Shown: positions 1 to 10,830, numbered from the stretch's first letter. The stretch is 64,000 nt of DNA from Crambe crambe (GCA_963924555.1 OZ004598.1:2194501-2258500), one strand, 5' to 3'. Program-made: numbers and translations. The notes: generated by a model not told the origin, from the letters alone.

Positions 1-519
1 GTAATTTCAGTTGCTTAACATGACAATGAAAAAAATCTTCCCAATTTATGGTACTTTTTTTTACAATGCACTGTGTTGCAAGAAATTTCAGCTACTTACT
101 TTCCACATAGGGATATGATTATAACAGGGAGAAGAAGATTGAGAAGGCTCAAAAAGTTGGAAAAGCTGCTCTTATCTGCAACATTGTGGTGGTGATCATG
201 AATATTGTGTTTTATATTCTTGTGGGCATTATGATCATTGTTCTGGCCAGTCCAGGAGTATTGTATGGCCGCCGTTATTATAACCGCTACTAAAATGGTT
301 ATTATTACTGATAAGTTTGGACATTGTTAACTTTCACATTGTAGTGACATTCTATTACATAATATTATAGGTAGTATAGCTAGTTGTGTCATTGTTAGAA
401 TAGAGCTTTGGACTTGGAACATTTACCCAAACTTCTGTTTATAATTATTGTCGAAAAAAATTCACGTATGTGATCAGTACAGTAGCATACCATGCACATG
501 CTTAGTGCTTGTTGTATGC
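1..519 (+). repeat. Direct segmental duplicate of 36.39-36.84 kb
   Basis: The block around the dispanin 3' exon, and the flank after it up to the CATGCTTAG motif, recurs at about 36393-36836 in the same orientation. The second copy lacks about 107 bp just after the codons for RRY. The two copies separate where each is interrupted by a different inverted-repeat element (519-2407 here, 36837-41645 there). Confidence 0.75.
111..293 (+). CDS. CD225/dispanin (IFITM-like) protein, last exon only
   Basis: This is the 3' coding exon of a small membrane protein; its 5' exons lie left of the window. The acceptor AG ends at 110 and the exon is 61 codons in phase 0, including TAA at 291-293. It begins GYDYNREKKIEKAQKVGKAA, then a hydrophobic helix rich in I, V and M, and ends with a short RRYYNRY tail. 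In the CD225/dispanin family the loop between the two membrane segments has this charged 'A...S/G.A' pattern, followed by the second membrane helix, which fits. A near-identical exon lies at 36509-36682. Family assignment is by eye. The exon is open and looks functional. Confidence 0.7.
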   Translation, partial: GYDYNREKKIEKAQKVGKAALICNIVVVIMNIVFYILVGIMIIVLASPGVLYGRRYYNRY

Positions 520-2407
520 ATAGATACTATAGACTACGTAACCGGGATAGGAAACCCAATTTTTTTCTCCGGGCACTCTGTGTTACGGGGCTTTGTAGCA
601 TAACCTACAACAACGTTACAAGTACAACCAGCCCTTCCTTTATGAAGCCCAGACCCCGCAGAGACTCGCAAAGAAAAGGACATGGCTGTAGCTTCCAGTT
701 CTGGGGAAATTTTAGCTGCAAATGCATCTTTTTCTGGTGAGTTAGCTGGTTTGTAGCTACAACTGTATAACCTACAAACTACTACAGTGGTAAGCTCTAG
801 CTATTATTTTTTTCTCTACCAGGTGATGCTTAGATGCCGTTAAGGATATTTTTAAGGACGATGGTTTTCTGCTACCAACTCCTCAGGCATCTGGTGCAGT
901 GGGTGGAAGCTGCTTCAGCTTTAGCTCACTGTGCAGCTTACTGATTCTAGCCTTCATCTCGTCACTTGACAGGGTGTGGTAAGGTGTATGGCTCTGAGGA
1001 TCAGTTCGATTTAATGACCTGCTTACCAGACGACTTGACTGGACCCTGAGACAGCCTCTAAAATTTGTGCACCTCTTACAACGTACACACTTGCCAGATG
1101 TGAGAATTAGAAGCTCACAGGCTACATGTCTGATGGTGTCACCACAACTATCAATACTTGCTATTCGTTGATTTCCTATGATGTAGACAATTACTACATG
1201 TCATAGCTAAAGAGCTAGCACACATACCTGTGGAATCAAAGAATTCTGCCCCATGAGCATCCACAAGCTGCCTGAAGTCATTCAGCTGTTATCAACCTGC
1301 TTTCTACATTCCAAAAAATAGTGGGAATTTCCACTATTTTTTGGAATGTAGAAAGCAGGTTGATAACAGCTTTCGCACTGGTAAGTTTAGGAGGAATGTC
1401 ACTGAAAAGACTGCACTGGTCCACTTACACCGAAACACCGTTATAGCTGAGACTCCACCTTAATTCTTTGTCTATTTTCAAATGCATGGTAGCCTTAGCT
1501 GAAAGGGGGTGAACATTGATGGTTAGCTAGGCAAATACTAGAATGTCTTCCATGGAATCAGTACACTTTATCCATCCCTCTGGAAGAGATATCCCTTCCA
1601 TGTGTTCTTCGAGTGATACCAAATCCGCACACAATTGAGGAGGTAAAGGAAAAGATACCCTTACTTCTGCAGCCTAGCTACGTGTATACATCAATTTTAT
1701 AGTACTTCAGATTCTGCAAGCTTCCTCTTCTTCACTCTTTGTAAATGTTTCTTGGGCTCAAATCTAAGGCATTCTAAGCTGACCATGAATATATTATGCC
1801 TGCAACTAAAAAGTTACCCTATTAAGTGGCCCACACAAGAACTAATTTATTTCTATCAGCTAACTACTTGGTTGAATACTTCTTATAGATTCCCACACAC
1901 ATAAGAAGTTACTTCTGAAATAATTGCTTTGTATGAACAAATAACAAGCGCACTTTCCAAAAGAGGGACATTAAAAATATGCAAGGAGAAGTGAAGATGT
2001 TTGCAGGAACAATACTATGTCTTTATCACTGATAGAATTCCCATTCATGGGATTAAAAGCAATCAATATGACAATTGAAACCTGTATTTTGCTTTATAAA
2101 TAGCTAACTAGAGGGAGTTTTAGCTAAATTTCACTAAGCATCCAGAACAATACCCAGTTTTAACCAGGACCATGCAGAATATTGCATGCACGATTGTAAT
2201 ATATCATAGTCACTACATAAGTCCTCCTTTTTATCTGGTTTCTATTCGCCATTCACCTACCTGGAGGAAATGAGCTGGAATACTTGTCTCTCTTTCACCT
2301 GTTACTATGGCTCCACACATGCGCAGAAACCGTAACACTGTGTGCCCGTAATTTTTGTACACGGGTTAATGCGGTTTCCTATCCCGGTTACGTAGTCTAT
2401 AGTATCT
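519..2407. mobile_element. Inverted-repeat DNA transposon, MULE-like, non-coding
   Basis: The ends carry an inverted repeat of about 36 bp (TAGATACTATAGACTACGTA at the left, its complement near 2389-2408). The flanks TGTTGTATGC and TGTCGTATGC look like a 9-10 bp target-site duplication with one mismatch, and the related block at 41.65 kb has a single uninterrupted copy. A 9-10 bp duplication is typical of Mutator-like elements. I see no transposase in the interior. A similar terminal motif (ACGTAACCGGAATTGGAAAC) is seen near 14891-14910. Confidence 0.55.
1284..1371. repeat. Perfect 41-bp inverted repeat with a 6-bp loop
   Basis: The left arm 1284-1324 and right arm 1331-1371 are exact reverse complements over 41 bp, separated by GAATTT. 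A transcript would form a perfect hairpin. It sits inside the 519-2407 element. No coding potential. Confidence 0.95.
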
Positions 2408-3230
2408 ATGTCGTATGCTAACGTATAACCACATGATACGATAGACCCCCTTAACCTGCATTAGTAGCTTTGGTTTAGAAATCAAAATTGAAGTCGTCAC
2501 ACCTAAAAGTTGTTGAGTTGACAACCGATTGGCCATGCCCACAAAACTGCAGCTTCCTCCTTGCAGCCTCCGGCAGAGGCTGAGCTGGATTTGCTCATCA
2601 CCCAAGACCCTCACCATGCCCTCTCGTGTCTCCTTTAAAAAAAAGCTAAGATAAAAGCTTGATCTAGCTAAGGCCACCAAATGCTCACCAATTTTCAGTT
2701 TTCCCATTCGAAATTGCACACTTTTGGTAGGCAAGGGGTTAAGAAAAGTAGCATCCCTAATGTGAGTTCTAAGAATCACCTACAAATAGCTCACACTCAC
2801 ACCTAATGGGGAGTCTTTGACACTTGTAACTACCCTAATGTCATCACTGGCACTATCATACTAACCTGCCCTAGGATGTCACTGTTAACTGAATCATTAT
2901 TATTTTCAAAGAATAACAAAAGAATAACATAAGTTGCATCGAACAGTACAAAACAGCAAAGCAAGTAATCTTGCTGAGCCAAGCTTTACAAAAAGAAGTT
3001 TAACATGCAAATAATGGGTCTTTGTTCTTCAGCACACACTGCATGACAACATCTACCCCTTTTCAAATTTACATCAATGGACGTGACCTATAAGTAAAAT
3101 CTTTAGAGGCTAATCTCCACATACTCTGCCTCGATAACTGGTGAACCAATCACAGCCTAAAATCCTTATGGGGGGAGTTATACAAAATAAAAGCTGAAAG
3201 AATGGGTGCAACCAGTACCTTTTTGATTTC
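2408..3230. other. No supported gene
   Basis: A minus-strand open stretch (about 2366-2779) runs into the inverted-repeat end of the neighbouring element and matches no family I know. A possible short minus-strand exon, DATFLNPLPTKSVQF, lies between an AG and a GT near 2690-2760, but nothing supports it further. The rest is AT-rich sequence. Confidence 0.5.
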
Positions 3231-3900
3231 CTAAGGTCTTTCTAAGCTGGCAGGACAGACTGATACCTTCTCATTGTACCCTGGGGACTTATACCCCCCT
3301 CCAAATTTAGGTATCACCATTGCTAAGTTCACTCCAAGAATGTGTACATTACTTACATCAACCCAATTAGAACGTCCATATGCATATCCTCTACACAAAG
3401 GGGTCTGTGAAAGGTCTGTGGCCAAAGCATGGTAAGGAAATCTAACTCATTATTGTTTGAGCAGGTATCAGTGTGCAAATAGGGACACGTATTCTGGGTA
3501 CAAACCAGACTGAAGGGACTCCTTTACTAGCAAGCTTGCAGTGTTTACAAGTAGGTACTATAAGACCCTTCAGATCTTCTTCCTCTTCAGCTTCTTCTCC
3601 TTCTCCAACTCCTCCTCCTTCTCCTATTCCAACTCCATCTTCAGATTGGAGACTAGTATAAACACATGATAGTCAGATAATCATTACAAACCACACCCAA
3701 TATGAAAAAAGGAGCCACACCCACATAATAATAAAATGATGACGCACCCCTTTCTCACTGATACTACAATAATGAAACCCAAAGGTACACCTAATTATAC
3801 CACAATAGCACCCTTTTCCTGCTGATTACACCACAAATGGGAGACACACCCTTTTCCCTGCCAATTATAATGAAAATCACACCCCTTTCTTGCTAATCAA
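3230..3900. repeat. Duplicated block (copy at 43.13-43.75 kb), possibly exonic
   Basis: This block recurs in the same orientation at about 43135-43745 with few changes. Both strands have exon-like stretches. On plus, an open segment lies between an AG near 3311 and ATGGTAAGG near 3431, and another between GAGCAG and CAAGGTAGGT near 3465-3555. On minus, an acidic Glu/Gly run is followed by CKHCKLASKGVP, and a second stretch ends at GTAAGTAA near 3352. The two copies differ by 9 bp in the Glu/Gly run, which keeps the minus frame. I cannot decide which strand, if either, is coding. Confidence 0.4.
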
Positions 3901-4919
3901 ACAACTATCATATCCTATTCTTGCTATATAGAAGCATGACTGTGGACTTACTTGATTGGTTAATTTTGCATTATTAAGTAATAACAGACACTTAATCTCA
4001 TTGGTCATTTTAATATAGTAATCCTATTGGCTCATTTTAGCATTGTATCAACCAATCATATTCATTCTGTAAAATAGCTGTAAAAAGGCAGATGCTTAGC
4101 ATCTTGAGAGTCCTGCTTAAAAATTCAAATTATCTTTAGCAACAAAAACTCCGCTCCCTCAGTGAAATACTCAGCTTCTTGCTGTTCACTCTGTGACATT
4201 ACAGTATTGCAGCTGCCATTCACCAAAAGGTAGGGTTACAGTTAAGTTGCAGACTTGATACTGCATTTATTTGTGTACAGTGTATATCTCTTATTAGGTG
4301 CGATACAATAATGTAGTTTAGCTATTATGCTTTATATAATAATGAAAGGGCATGGATTTTTAATCTTCATTCTGTAGCTACAGCCTTTAATCCAATCGTC
4401 ATTTTTCCTGTGAAAGTATGCAAAAGTTCCCCAGCCTAATACAAAGTTCAAAGTTCATTTCAAAATGCCCTATTATATAATGATGATTATTGCTACAATG
4501 TAATCTCTTGGTCCTTGAGTTAAAAATTAGAGTCCAGAATGTGAACAATTTCTCATCTTCACCAACTTGAAGTTGAAAGGGACACTTACGTAGCTACAAT
4601 ACAGCTTAGGTCACATCATGTCAATGGAGAATCCATAGCTAATTAACGATGGTCTTTATTTTTCCAGCTCGAAACTGTCTATCATTAAAGCATTATTAGA
4701 TGTGGCCAGGCCACCAGCTCAATTCAGCAAGCTAAGTAACTGCGTTATCAGAGTTTGTGTTTCTATACAGTTTAGCTAGCCACCTGTTAACATAGCTAAC
4801 AGTAGCACACTGAGAAAAGAAAACAATTTGTCATTTCATATTGATGCAATAGCTACAAATATTAAAAATCAACATTTCATATTGATAGTAGCACAAACAT
4901 CAGCTAAAATGATGAATGT
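3900..4919. other. AT-rich intergenic sequence
   Basis: No reading frame, RNA gene or clear repeat structure was seen. The first part continues short CACACCC-containing spacers that border the duplicated block. Confidence 0.5.
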
Positions 4920-5159
4920 AGGGGTGTATCCACCACTCCAGTTGGTTTCACCGGACCACTTTTAATATTTTTGCTAATTTTATCCCATGCCTGCAGAGTT
5001 AGATTATGTGTATATGAAGCACCATGACCTTCAAGAATCATGATCACGTTACCATAGCTTTGTCGAAACTCCTTCTGTTAAGTGTGTGAAGGATAAAGTG
5101 GGCCTGGTGATCCCATGCACAAGCCACCGGGCCACTCAAAATTCTGTGGATACACCCCT
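4920..5159. mobile_element. 240-bp MITE with GGGGTGTATCCAC termini
   Basis: The ends are inverted repeats (AGGGGTGTATCCAC at 4920, GTGGATACACCCCT ending at 5159). The same element occurs in reverse orientation at 39454-39671 and, decayed, at about 38146-38376. It is too short to code for protein. No clear target-site duplication. Confidence 0.8.
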
Positions 5160-5839
5160 GAACGTTCATGTCACTAATACATAGCTAACCCTTTCCCCAT
5201 CTCAGTATTATGTAGATAGAATTACAAAGTTTCAATTGGAGTCGGTGCTACATGTATAAGCATAGCTATAATTATAGGAAGTTGTACTAATGAGTCATGA
5301 GATATAGAATTATACTTTAGATCAAATTTTTAAATGGAGGCATGGAGTTTCATGCACCAGATTATTTTATGCATAGCTATACTCTATACTCACAGTATTC
5401 CTCCTCACATTTAGCACAACTGCTACGTGTAGCTACATGAAATTGTACACATGTATGTATAGCTAATTGACGTAAGTATGGCTTACCATAGGGGGAAGCT
5501 TCCCTCCTTCCAACTCCCACTCCAACTCCCCCCCCCCCCCCCCCCAAAAAAAAAACAAAAAAACAAAAAAAACAACAAAAAACAACAATAACAACAACAA
5601 AAAAACAAAACAAAAAAAAACTGGAGGGGAAACTCCCTCCCAATAGCTACACCGCAACCTCCTTCTCATTCCACCAAAATTAATTATTAATTAAGCACAC
5701 CCCTTAAATTCTTGATTAGTTGTTCTCTAATCATCACTCTCTGGTAATGTCATTGTGGTACTACAAGAATGCATAGTTAAGGTTAATTCCCATCTGAGCT
5801 ATAACTAGCTGTGTAAAATTACATTTATATATATACAAG
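5160..5839. other. Intergenic sequence with a homopolymer-rich patch
   Basis: No gene was seen. Between about 5530 and 5623 a run of C is followed by an A-rich, CAA-like simple repeat. This patch creates long but meaningless Gly/Phe-rich reading frames on the minus strand. Confidence 0.6.
5530..5623. repeat. Simple repeat: poly-C then A/CAA-rich tract
   Basis: About twenty C residues are followed by A-rich sequence with scattered C. This is low-complexity DNA and is likely to vary in length. Confidence 0.9.
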
Positions 5840-6976
5840 TGAATGCAAAAAATTTCTTCGAAATAAAAATGTGAAGTAGGGATGCTATTATAACTGCAGC
5901 TTCATTATGAAAACCAAGTACTGCAGCATCGAAGCAGTATGGCCCAAAAATATGGCAATCCGTTCAAGACAATATTATCAAAGAAATATAATGGACATAT
6001 GATCCTATATTTGTGTGCATGTAACTACATTTTATATATGCTCAAAATTTCAACATATATATGTTCCTCAAAAGATAAGAAATGTATATGGGCAAAATTT
6101 CAACATACTCAACAGACAAGAAATATAATGGGCAAAATTTATATTATTACTCAAAAGAATATAATATTATGGGCAAATTTCAATATATATTCATTACTCA
6201 AAAATATATATATGTATGATAATTATTTGTCAACCAGGGAGGTCAAAGTTCAAACTTGTCCAGTAAGCCACATGCAAGTTCTCTAATCCATAATCACTCC
6301 GCACTCAAGAAGGGAACCCATACTGATGTCCACCACAAAGAAAACACTCTAGCACTGTTTCAGCTGAATTGTTATCTGAGCAGTTAATGTAGGTAATGAG
6401 CTGTGAGTAGCCATCAATTCCTAACAACACAACAGACAAAGATCAGTCTTATTGACCACTATAAACTAACAACAGGCACTGTAAGAGTGTACTAAGTTGT
6501 ACACCAATCCCTATTACTAACTTAAAGGTAATGTTTATTGACAGGTACAAGTTTACTATAATATATATTATACTTTTGGATTTTTTAGCAACCTTAGCAG
6601 TGAAAATTTTCATATCTCTAGGCTCAGTCCTCTCCACTCAAGTATATAGCTATTCTTGAGCTGTAATCACATTCTTATATCAATTTGAACTTTGAACTAA
6701 CTAAATAAGTACCCTCTAATAAAGTGACCTTAAGGTAATTCTACAATCCAAATCTCCATAACCTGCCATCTCACTACCCACTACTCCCACTGTTCTATAT
6801 TACATTATATACCTCCATGTATGACCAATTTCCACCTAATCAGTTTGTGCAGCCCATCGATATGCCTTCATTAAAATATCGACCAATTATTCATAATACC
6901 TATTAATTAGATTTGCATACCATAAACTGTTGGGCGTAGGAACAGAATATCGTCTCCGGTATGTAGTTATTCTGCG

Positions 6977-7748
6977 TCAGATTATTTGGCTTAAAGGATC
7001 GACTCTGTGTAGAGAATCTGCTACCCTTCTACACTGGACAATAATTCCCCTCGCTTGAAGTCCACCTCGGATCATAGACAACCCTGAATTCACGGACTCC
7101 TGTGACAGAAAAAAATGCATTAAAATATTCCCCTTGGTTTCATAGAATCTTACCTGTACTAGTGAGCGTACAACAGTGTCTAGGTCATCGTCAGATATGT
7201 CGCTATAGTGACGCCCAGTCTGAAGTCCTAACTCAGTCCTCCTTCGGAATAAAGTTCTCTCTGATACTCCAAACATTGCAGCCATAGAAGTATAGTTGAA
7301 ACCCAAGTCTAGTAGTGTTGTGATCTGCTGTTCAGATATCACTACTGAGGGCCTTCCAGGTCTACCATCTCCTACTACTGGGCAGGCAATAGTCAATGAC
7401 ATCCATGGATTACAATACAAATCCTCCAATTCCATTGTTCGATCAGAAAACAAAGTTGCAAAATGTTGCAGTATTGAAGAGAGGGCAATGTAATCCTGCA
7501 GGTTTCTTGCAGCCTGCTGGGAAGAATTGTGTAACTCCTCTAAACGACCTGCAATGTAATCAATTACATTCTTATTGAGCTAGCTTTATGAGTGCCTCAC
7601 CTGAAAGAACACGAAGCAGTTCTACAAACTCTTCGGCCCTGTGAGTCAATGACTCAGCCAAATTAATATCGGTAGTATCGGTACTGCTTTCAAGCTGACG
7701 TACACAGGCTGGCACTGAGGTTATACACTGGCTTAACTCTGGATCCAT
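6977..7748 (-). CDS. HTH protein related to the N-terminus of an integrase-core family, 221 aa
   Basis: Three exons join in frame: 7601-7748 (148 nt, starts ATG at 7748), 7154-7548 (395 nt) and 6977-7099 (123 nt, stop TGA), all with GT-AG introns. The product has a first part with no motif I recognise, then GRPSVVISEQQITTLLDLGF and a helix-turn-helix-like stretch (MFGVSERTLFRRRTELGL), then YSDISDDDLD and ending RVDPLSQII. This order is typical of the leader of a widespread metazoan integrase-core (rve) protein family. That family normally continues into a DDE domain. Here a TGA stops it first, and after the stop the same frame still reads RRRYSVPTPNSLW, which resembles the family, before homology fades. 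So it is either a truncated relic or a repurposed HTH protein. It lies inside the fold-back element, just downstream of a CpG-rich promoter-like patch. Confidence 0.65.
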
Positions 7749-7769
7749 TGCAATGTCTGAAGAAAGGTA

Positions 7770-7840
7770 AAAGGTCGACGCAGCACAGGCGCGCGTACGC
7801 GTGCCGGCGCCACCGCGCCGGGGGAAGGTAACCTTTAACC
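7770..7840 (-). promoter_or_regulatory. CpG-rich probable promoter of the HTH gene
   Basis: A very CpG-dense patch (GGCGCGCGTACGCGTGCCGG and neighbours) lies 20-90 bp upstream of the ATG at 7748, in otherwise AT-rich DNA. Promoter role is inferred from position and composition. Confidence 0.45.
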
Positions 7841-7893
7841 TGATTAAACTTTGACCTCACTTGAAAAATATATATGTTGAAATTAGATCATGC

Positions 7894-8515
7894 TAGTCTC
7901 GCGGGCCAGACCCTTTACCAACCGCGAGGGAAGGAAAGAGTCTGGTGACTCTGGTCAAATCCAATACACGATCTTGTTGTGCACAGTCAGCAATCTTCGG
8001 AAGGAGGGGCGCGACTATGACGTTATTATACATCACGAATTTAGGAAAAATCTGCGCTCTGGATTTCTTAGCGCTACATGGCTGAGCAGGAATATGATTA
8101 CAGACTGGAGGCGGCTATTCAAGAGAGTGGGAGGAGGCTTGGAAACAGCTTTCTGGTCAGAAAGTGTCGGAAATTTTTCCAGTGCAACTCCTGCAAGTAC
8201 CTGGAGCAGTTCTTTGGCTGATGCACACCCTGGACCATGCAGCCTTTTCTTTTTCCTATGATCACCAATGAGATCTCTGCATACAAGCAAGCAGCTCATT
8301 AACATGACCATAGATATATCTATGACATGACTAAACTCTAGGACTACTCTGTAAGTGCACGCGCGAAAAAATCTGTTTGAGAGCCGTGACGTGTCGTGAC
8401 GTTTTGCGCATGCCCGCCACCAAATCTTTGGGCAATTGAAACAAGATCATGTATTGGATTTGACCAGACTCTTTCCTTCCCTCGCGGTTGGTAAAGGGTC
8501 GGGCCCGCGAGACTA
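7894..8515. mobile_element. MULE-like non-autonomous element with 9-bp TSD
   Basis: The termini TAGTCTCGCGGGCC and GGCCCGCGAGACTA are inverted, and the inverted repeat extends roughly 60-110 bp inward. Exact copies of AGATCATGC flank the element at 7885-7893 and 8516-8524, a 9 bp target-site duplication as expected for Mutator-like elements. A 47-codon open stretch begins at 8078 (MAEQEYDYRLEAAIQ, later CRKFFQCNSCKYLEQF). It could be a captured gene fragment, but I do not recognise it. The element is nested in the larger fold-back transposon. Confidence 0.75.
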
Positions 8516-8824
8516 AGATCATGCAATGTCGAATGCAAATTGAACTTTTGATCATATATAATCATGAAGTTACATGCACACAAATATAGGATCATATGCC
8601 CATGGATTTTTGTCTTTTGAGTGCTATGTTGAAATTTTGCCACAATTTGAGTAATATCATTAGCTATATATGTTGAATTTTGCCCATATATATTTCTTGT
8701 CTTTTGAGGAACATATATATGTTGAAATTTTGAGCATATATAAAATGTAGTTACATGCACACAAATATAGGATCATATGCCCATATATTTCTTTGATAAT
8801 ATTGTCTTGAACGGATTGCCATAC

Positions 8825-9048
8825 AAAAATCTAGCTGGAATATGTATTATAACTGCATGCAAGAGAGTGAACTTAGTGAAGTGACCCTTACCCATCATCA
8901 AGTACAAGATACTATTCCTACTTCACTCCCATGAAGGGCCAAGGGAGTGAAGTAGGAATAGTATCTCGTACTTGATGATGGGTAAGGGTCACTTCACTAA
9001 GTTCACTCTCTTGCATGCAGTTATAATACATATTCCAGCTAGATTTTT
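8825..9048. repeat. 224-bp near-perfect palindrome
   Basis: Arms 8825-8930 and 8943-9048 (106 bp each) are reverse complements with a single mismatch seen, around a 12 bp spacer. It lies in the right arm of the fold-back transposon, and a related central hairpin exists in the copy at 61341-62693. Confidence 0.9.
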
Positions 9049-9989
9049 GGGCCATACTGCTTCGATGCTGCAGTACTTGGTTTTCATAATGAAGCTGCAG
9101 TTATAATAGCATCCCTACTTCACATTTTTATTTCGAAGAAATTTTTTGCATTCACTTGTTTGCATTCTTTTTCTTTGTGATTATGAAAATTGATAGACAC
9201 TAAAGGCTTCCTTGATTTTGAACTAAATTTATTTAATGATCAGTATTTCATTCTGTTCAGGGAGGAGAGTTTGAAGGATGATCATCTGCAGTGTAATGGA
9301 GTACTGAAAGGAGTGAACATTACAGCATTAGCTAATTGTTACATATGTGATCACTGAAATAATTATTGAGATGGTACGTATGTCTTGCTTGAGGGAGGAG
9401 TATGGGGAGTTTATGCATTTGGTGTAGTGATCATAATAGTGGATGCCCTACTATAGGATGAGCATCTGTACTGTAATTCAGCAAGGAGTGACTGGAACAT
9501 CATCAGATAATGAATGAAGACCTTGGCTATAGCTAAACTTAAGCTTACGTGGCTCCGCCCATAAGCCCCGCCCCCTTCAAAATGGCGTAGAAAGATTAGC
9601 AGTGTTCCGAGTGCTATCGAATAGTGAAGTAGAGCCTTAGTCAAAACTAATAGCAAAAGATCAGCCTCTAGGTGCCGCTCTAACAGATGGCCAAAGCAGA
9701 ATTTTGATGACTATAGCCAGTAAGTCGGTACGTCGATCTTATACATTATTATTAGCTATAAAGAAAAAGAACGAAAAGTCAATTTTAGAACTCGTTTTTT
9801 TCTTATGTTGGCGAATGAATTTTTGGCTTTTGAACATTCTCCTCTCTTCTTTGTAGATATAATAATTCACTGTAGCCTTCTGAGAACCTGTAGAGTAAGG
9901 GTAGAAGAGAAAGAAGAGTTTTTAGTTTATACTGTCCTATGGACTTTGACCTGCCATCCCTACTTAGAGAGTGCTACCGCACTCTCTGA

Positions 9990-10550
9990 TTATAGCTAAT
10001 GTATAACGATATTATCACAGGAACAAAGAAATTATTCCCAGTACTGCACAAGAGCACACCAGAGCCAAGGTCAGAAACAAATGTAAATGGTATGATGAGG
10101 CATCTGTGCTGGCAGTGATTATGTTGACTCAATAAGGACTGGCCACTGGGCCATATGGGAAGTGGAAGGTGGTTTCGGCTAGGATAAAATCTATTTCTGC
10201 AGGTGGCTCAATCATAATTCCATCATCAATACTGCCTGGGCAATTAGACTGCAAGATTCAAGATTCAAGATTCAAGGTTTTGAAGCCCATGAGACTTAAC
10301 CACATGTGCACAGATACATAAATAGAGCATAGTTAAGTAGTGCTAGTTCTTAAAATAATTTATTAGGTCTGAAATGTCAATATTGTCAGCAGTTAGCATG
10401 TTGAGAATTATGTTCTCATCAGTGAAAGTGGAATCCGTAATTTCTGATGAAGTATAGTGGAAGTAAGGTGGCTTGAGGTAAGTTATGTACATCACAATGA
10501 TGGCAAGGGCTCTTCTCGAAGATTGATCTTGTCATCTCTGTATCTGGATA
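9990..10550. other. No gene seen; short GATTCAA repeat
   Basis: The only structure I see is a small tandem GATTCAA repeat at about 10252-10276. No reading frame of note. Confidence 0.5.
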
Positions 10551-10589
10551 GCTCCTATAACTGCTTGTGATCAGTAGGTCTCTCCCCTG

Positions 10590-10830
10590 ACCTCTTTATT
10601 GCCTAATTTAAAAGCAAGTTCTATAACAGCATTCATAATCATAGCAACAAGAGGCTCTCCACTGAAGCAAATATGTTATGCCTGAAGGTTATCCCAGCCA
10701 CTTGCTTTCCCTAATTTGAGCATATATAGACAGCACATTGCACTTCTTCCAGAGAGAAAGGTGCATCCAGTATAGTCTTCCTTTCAAAATCTTTGGAGTT
10801 CTCAATTAGATCCTCCAGCAGTATCAGCCT
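10590..10830 (-). pseudogene. Decayed non-LTR retrotransposon reverse transcriptase fragment
   Basis: In broken minus-strand frames the sequence reads APFSLEEVQCAVY, then (after a frame change) GKASGWDN-like, an EH-like motif and LLLL/AMIMNAVIELAF. This matches the start of the reverse-transcriptase domain of LINE elements, where 'F...E...a...LK.GKA.G.D....E' is conserved. Several frame changes and stops show it is dead. The flanks to about 11.4 kb may belong to the same relic. The clade cannot be told. Confidence 0.55.

Larger units (their letters stand above)
5840..9989. mobile_element. Large fold-back transposon carrying a gene
   Basis: The left end TGAATGCAAAAAATTTCTTC, with a GTGAAGTAGGGAT subterminal motif, is repeated inverted at about 9104-9162. 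Sequence inward of it (about 5880-6180) is also inverted at 8540-8820. To the right of the inverted arm is a unique tail of about 0.8 kb that ends in a short hairpin, AGAGAGTGC-TACC-GCACTCTCT, at 9966-9987. A 1353 bp relative at 61341-62693 has the same left end, arm and tail, which defines the family and both termini. The interior holds the three-exon gene at 6977-7748 and a nested MULE-like element at 7894-8515. I cannot place it in a named superfamily. Confidence 0.6.

Noticed and set aside
2366-2779. 137-codon minus-strand frame
   Set aside because: It runs through the terminal inverted repeat of the neighbouring element and has no recognisable domain.
5377-5669. Gly/Phe-rich minus-strand reading frames
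   Set aside because: They arise from the poly-C and A-rich simple repeat and have no other support.
9966-9999. Helitron 3' end (hairpin followed by CTAA and T)
   Set aside because: The related copy at 62693 ends right after the hairpin and lacks CTRR, and the 5' end does not begin TC.
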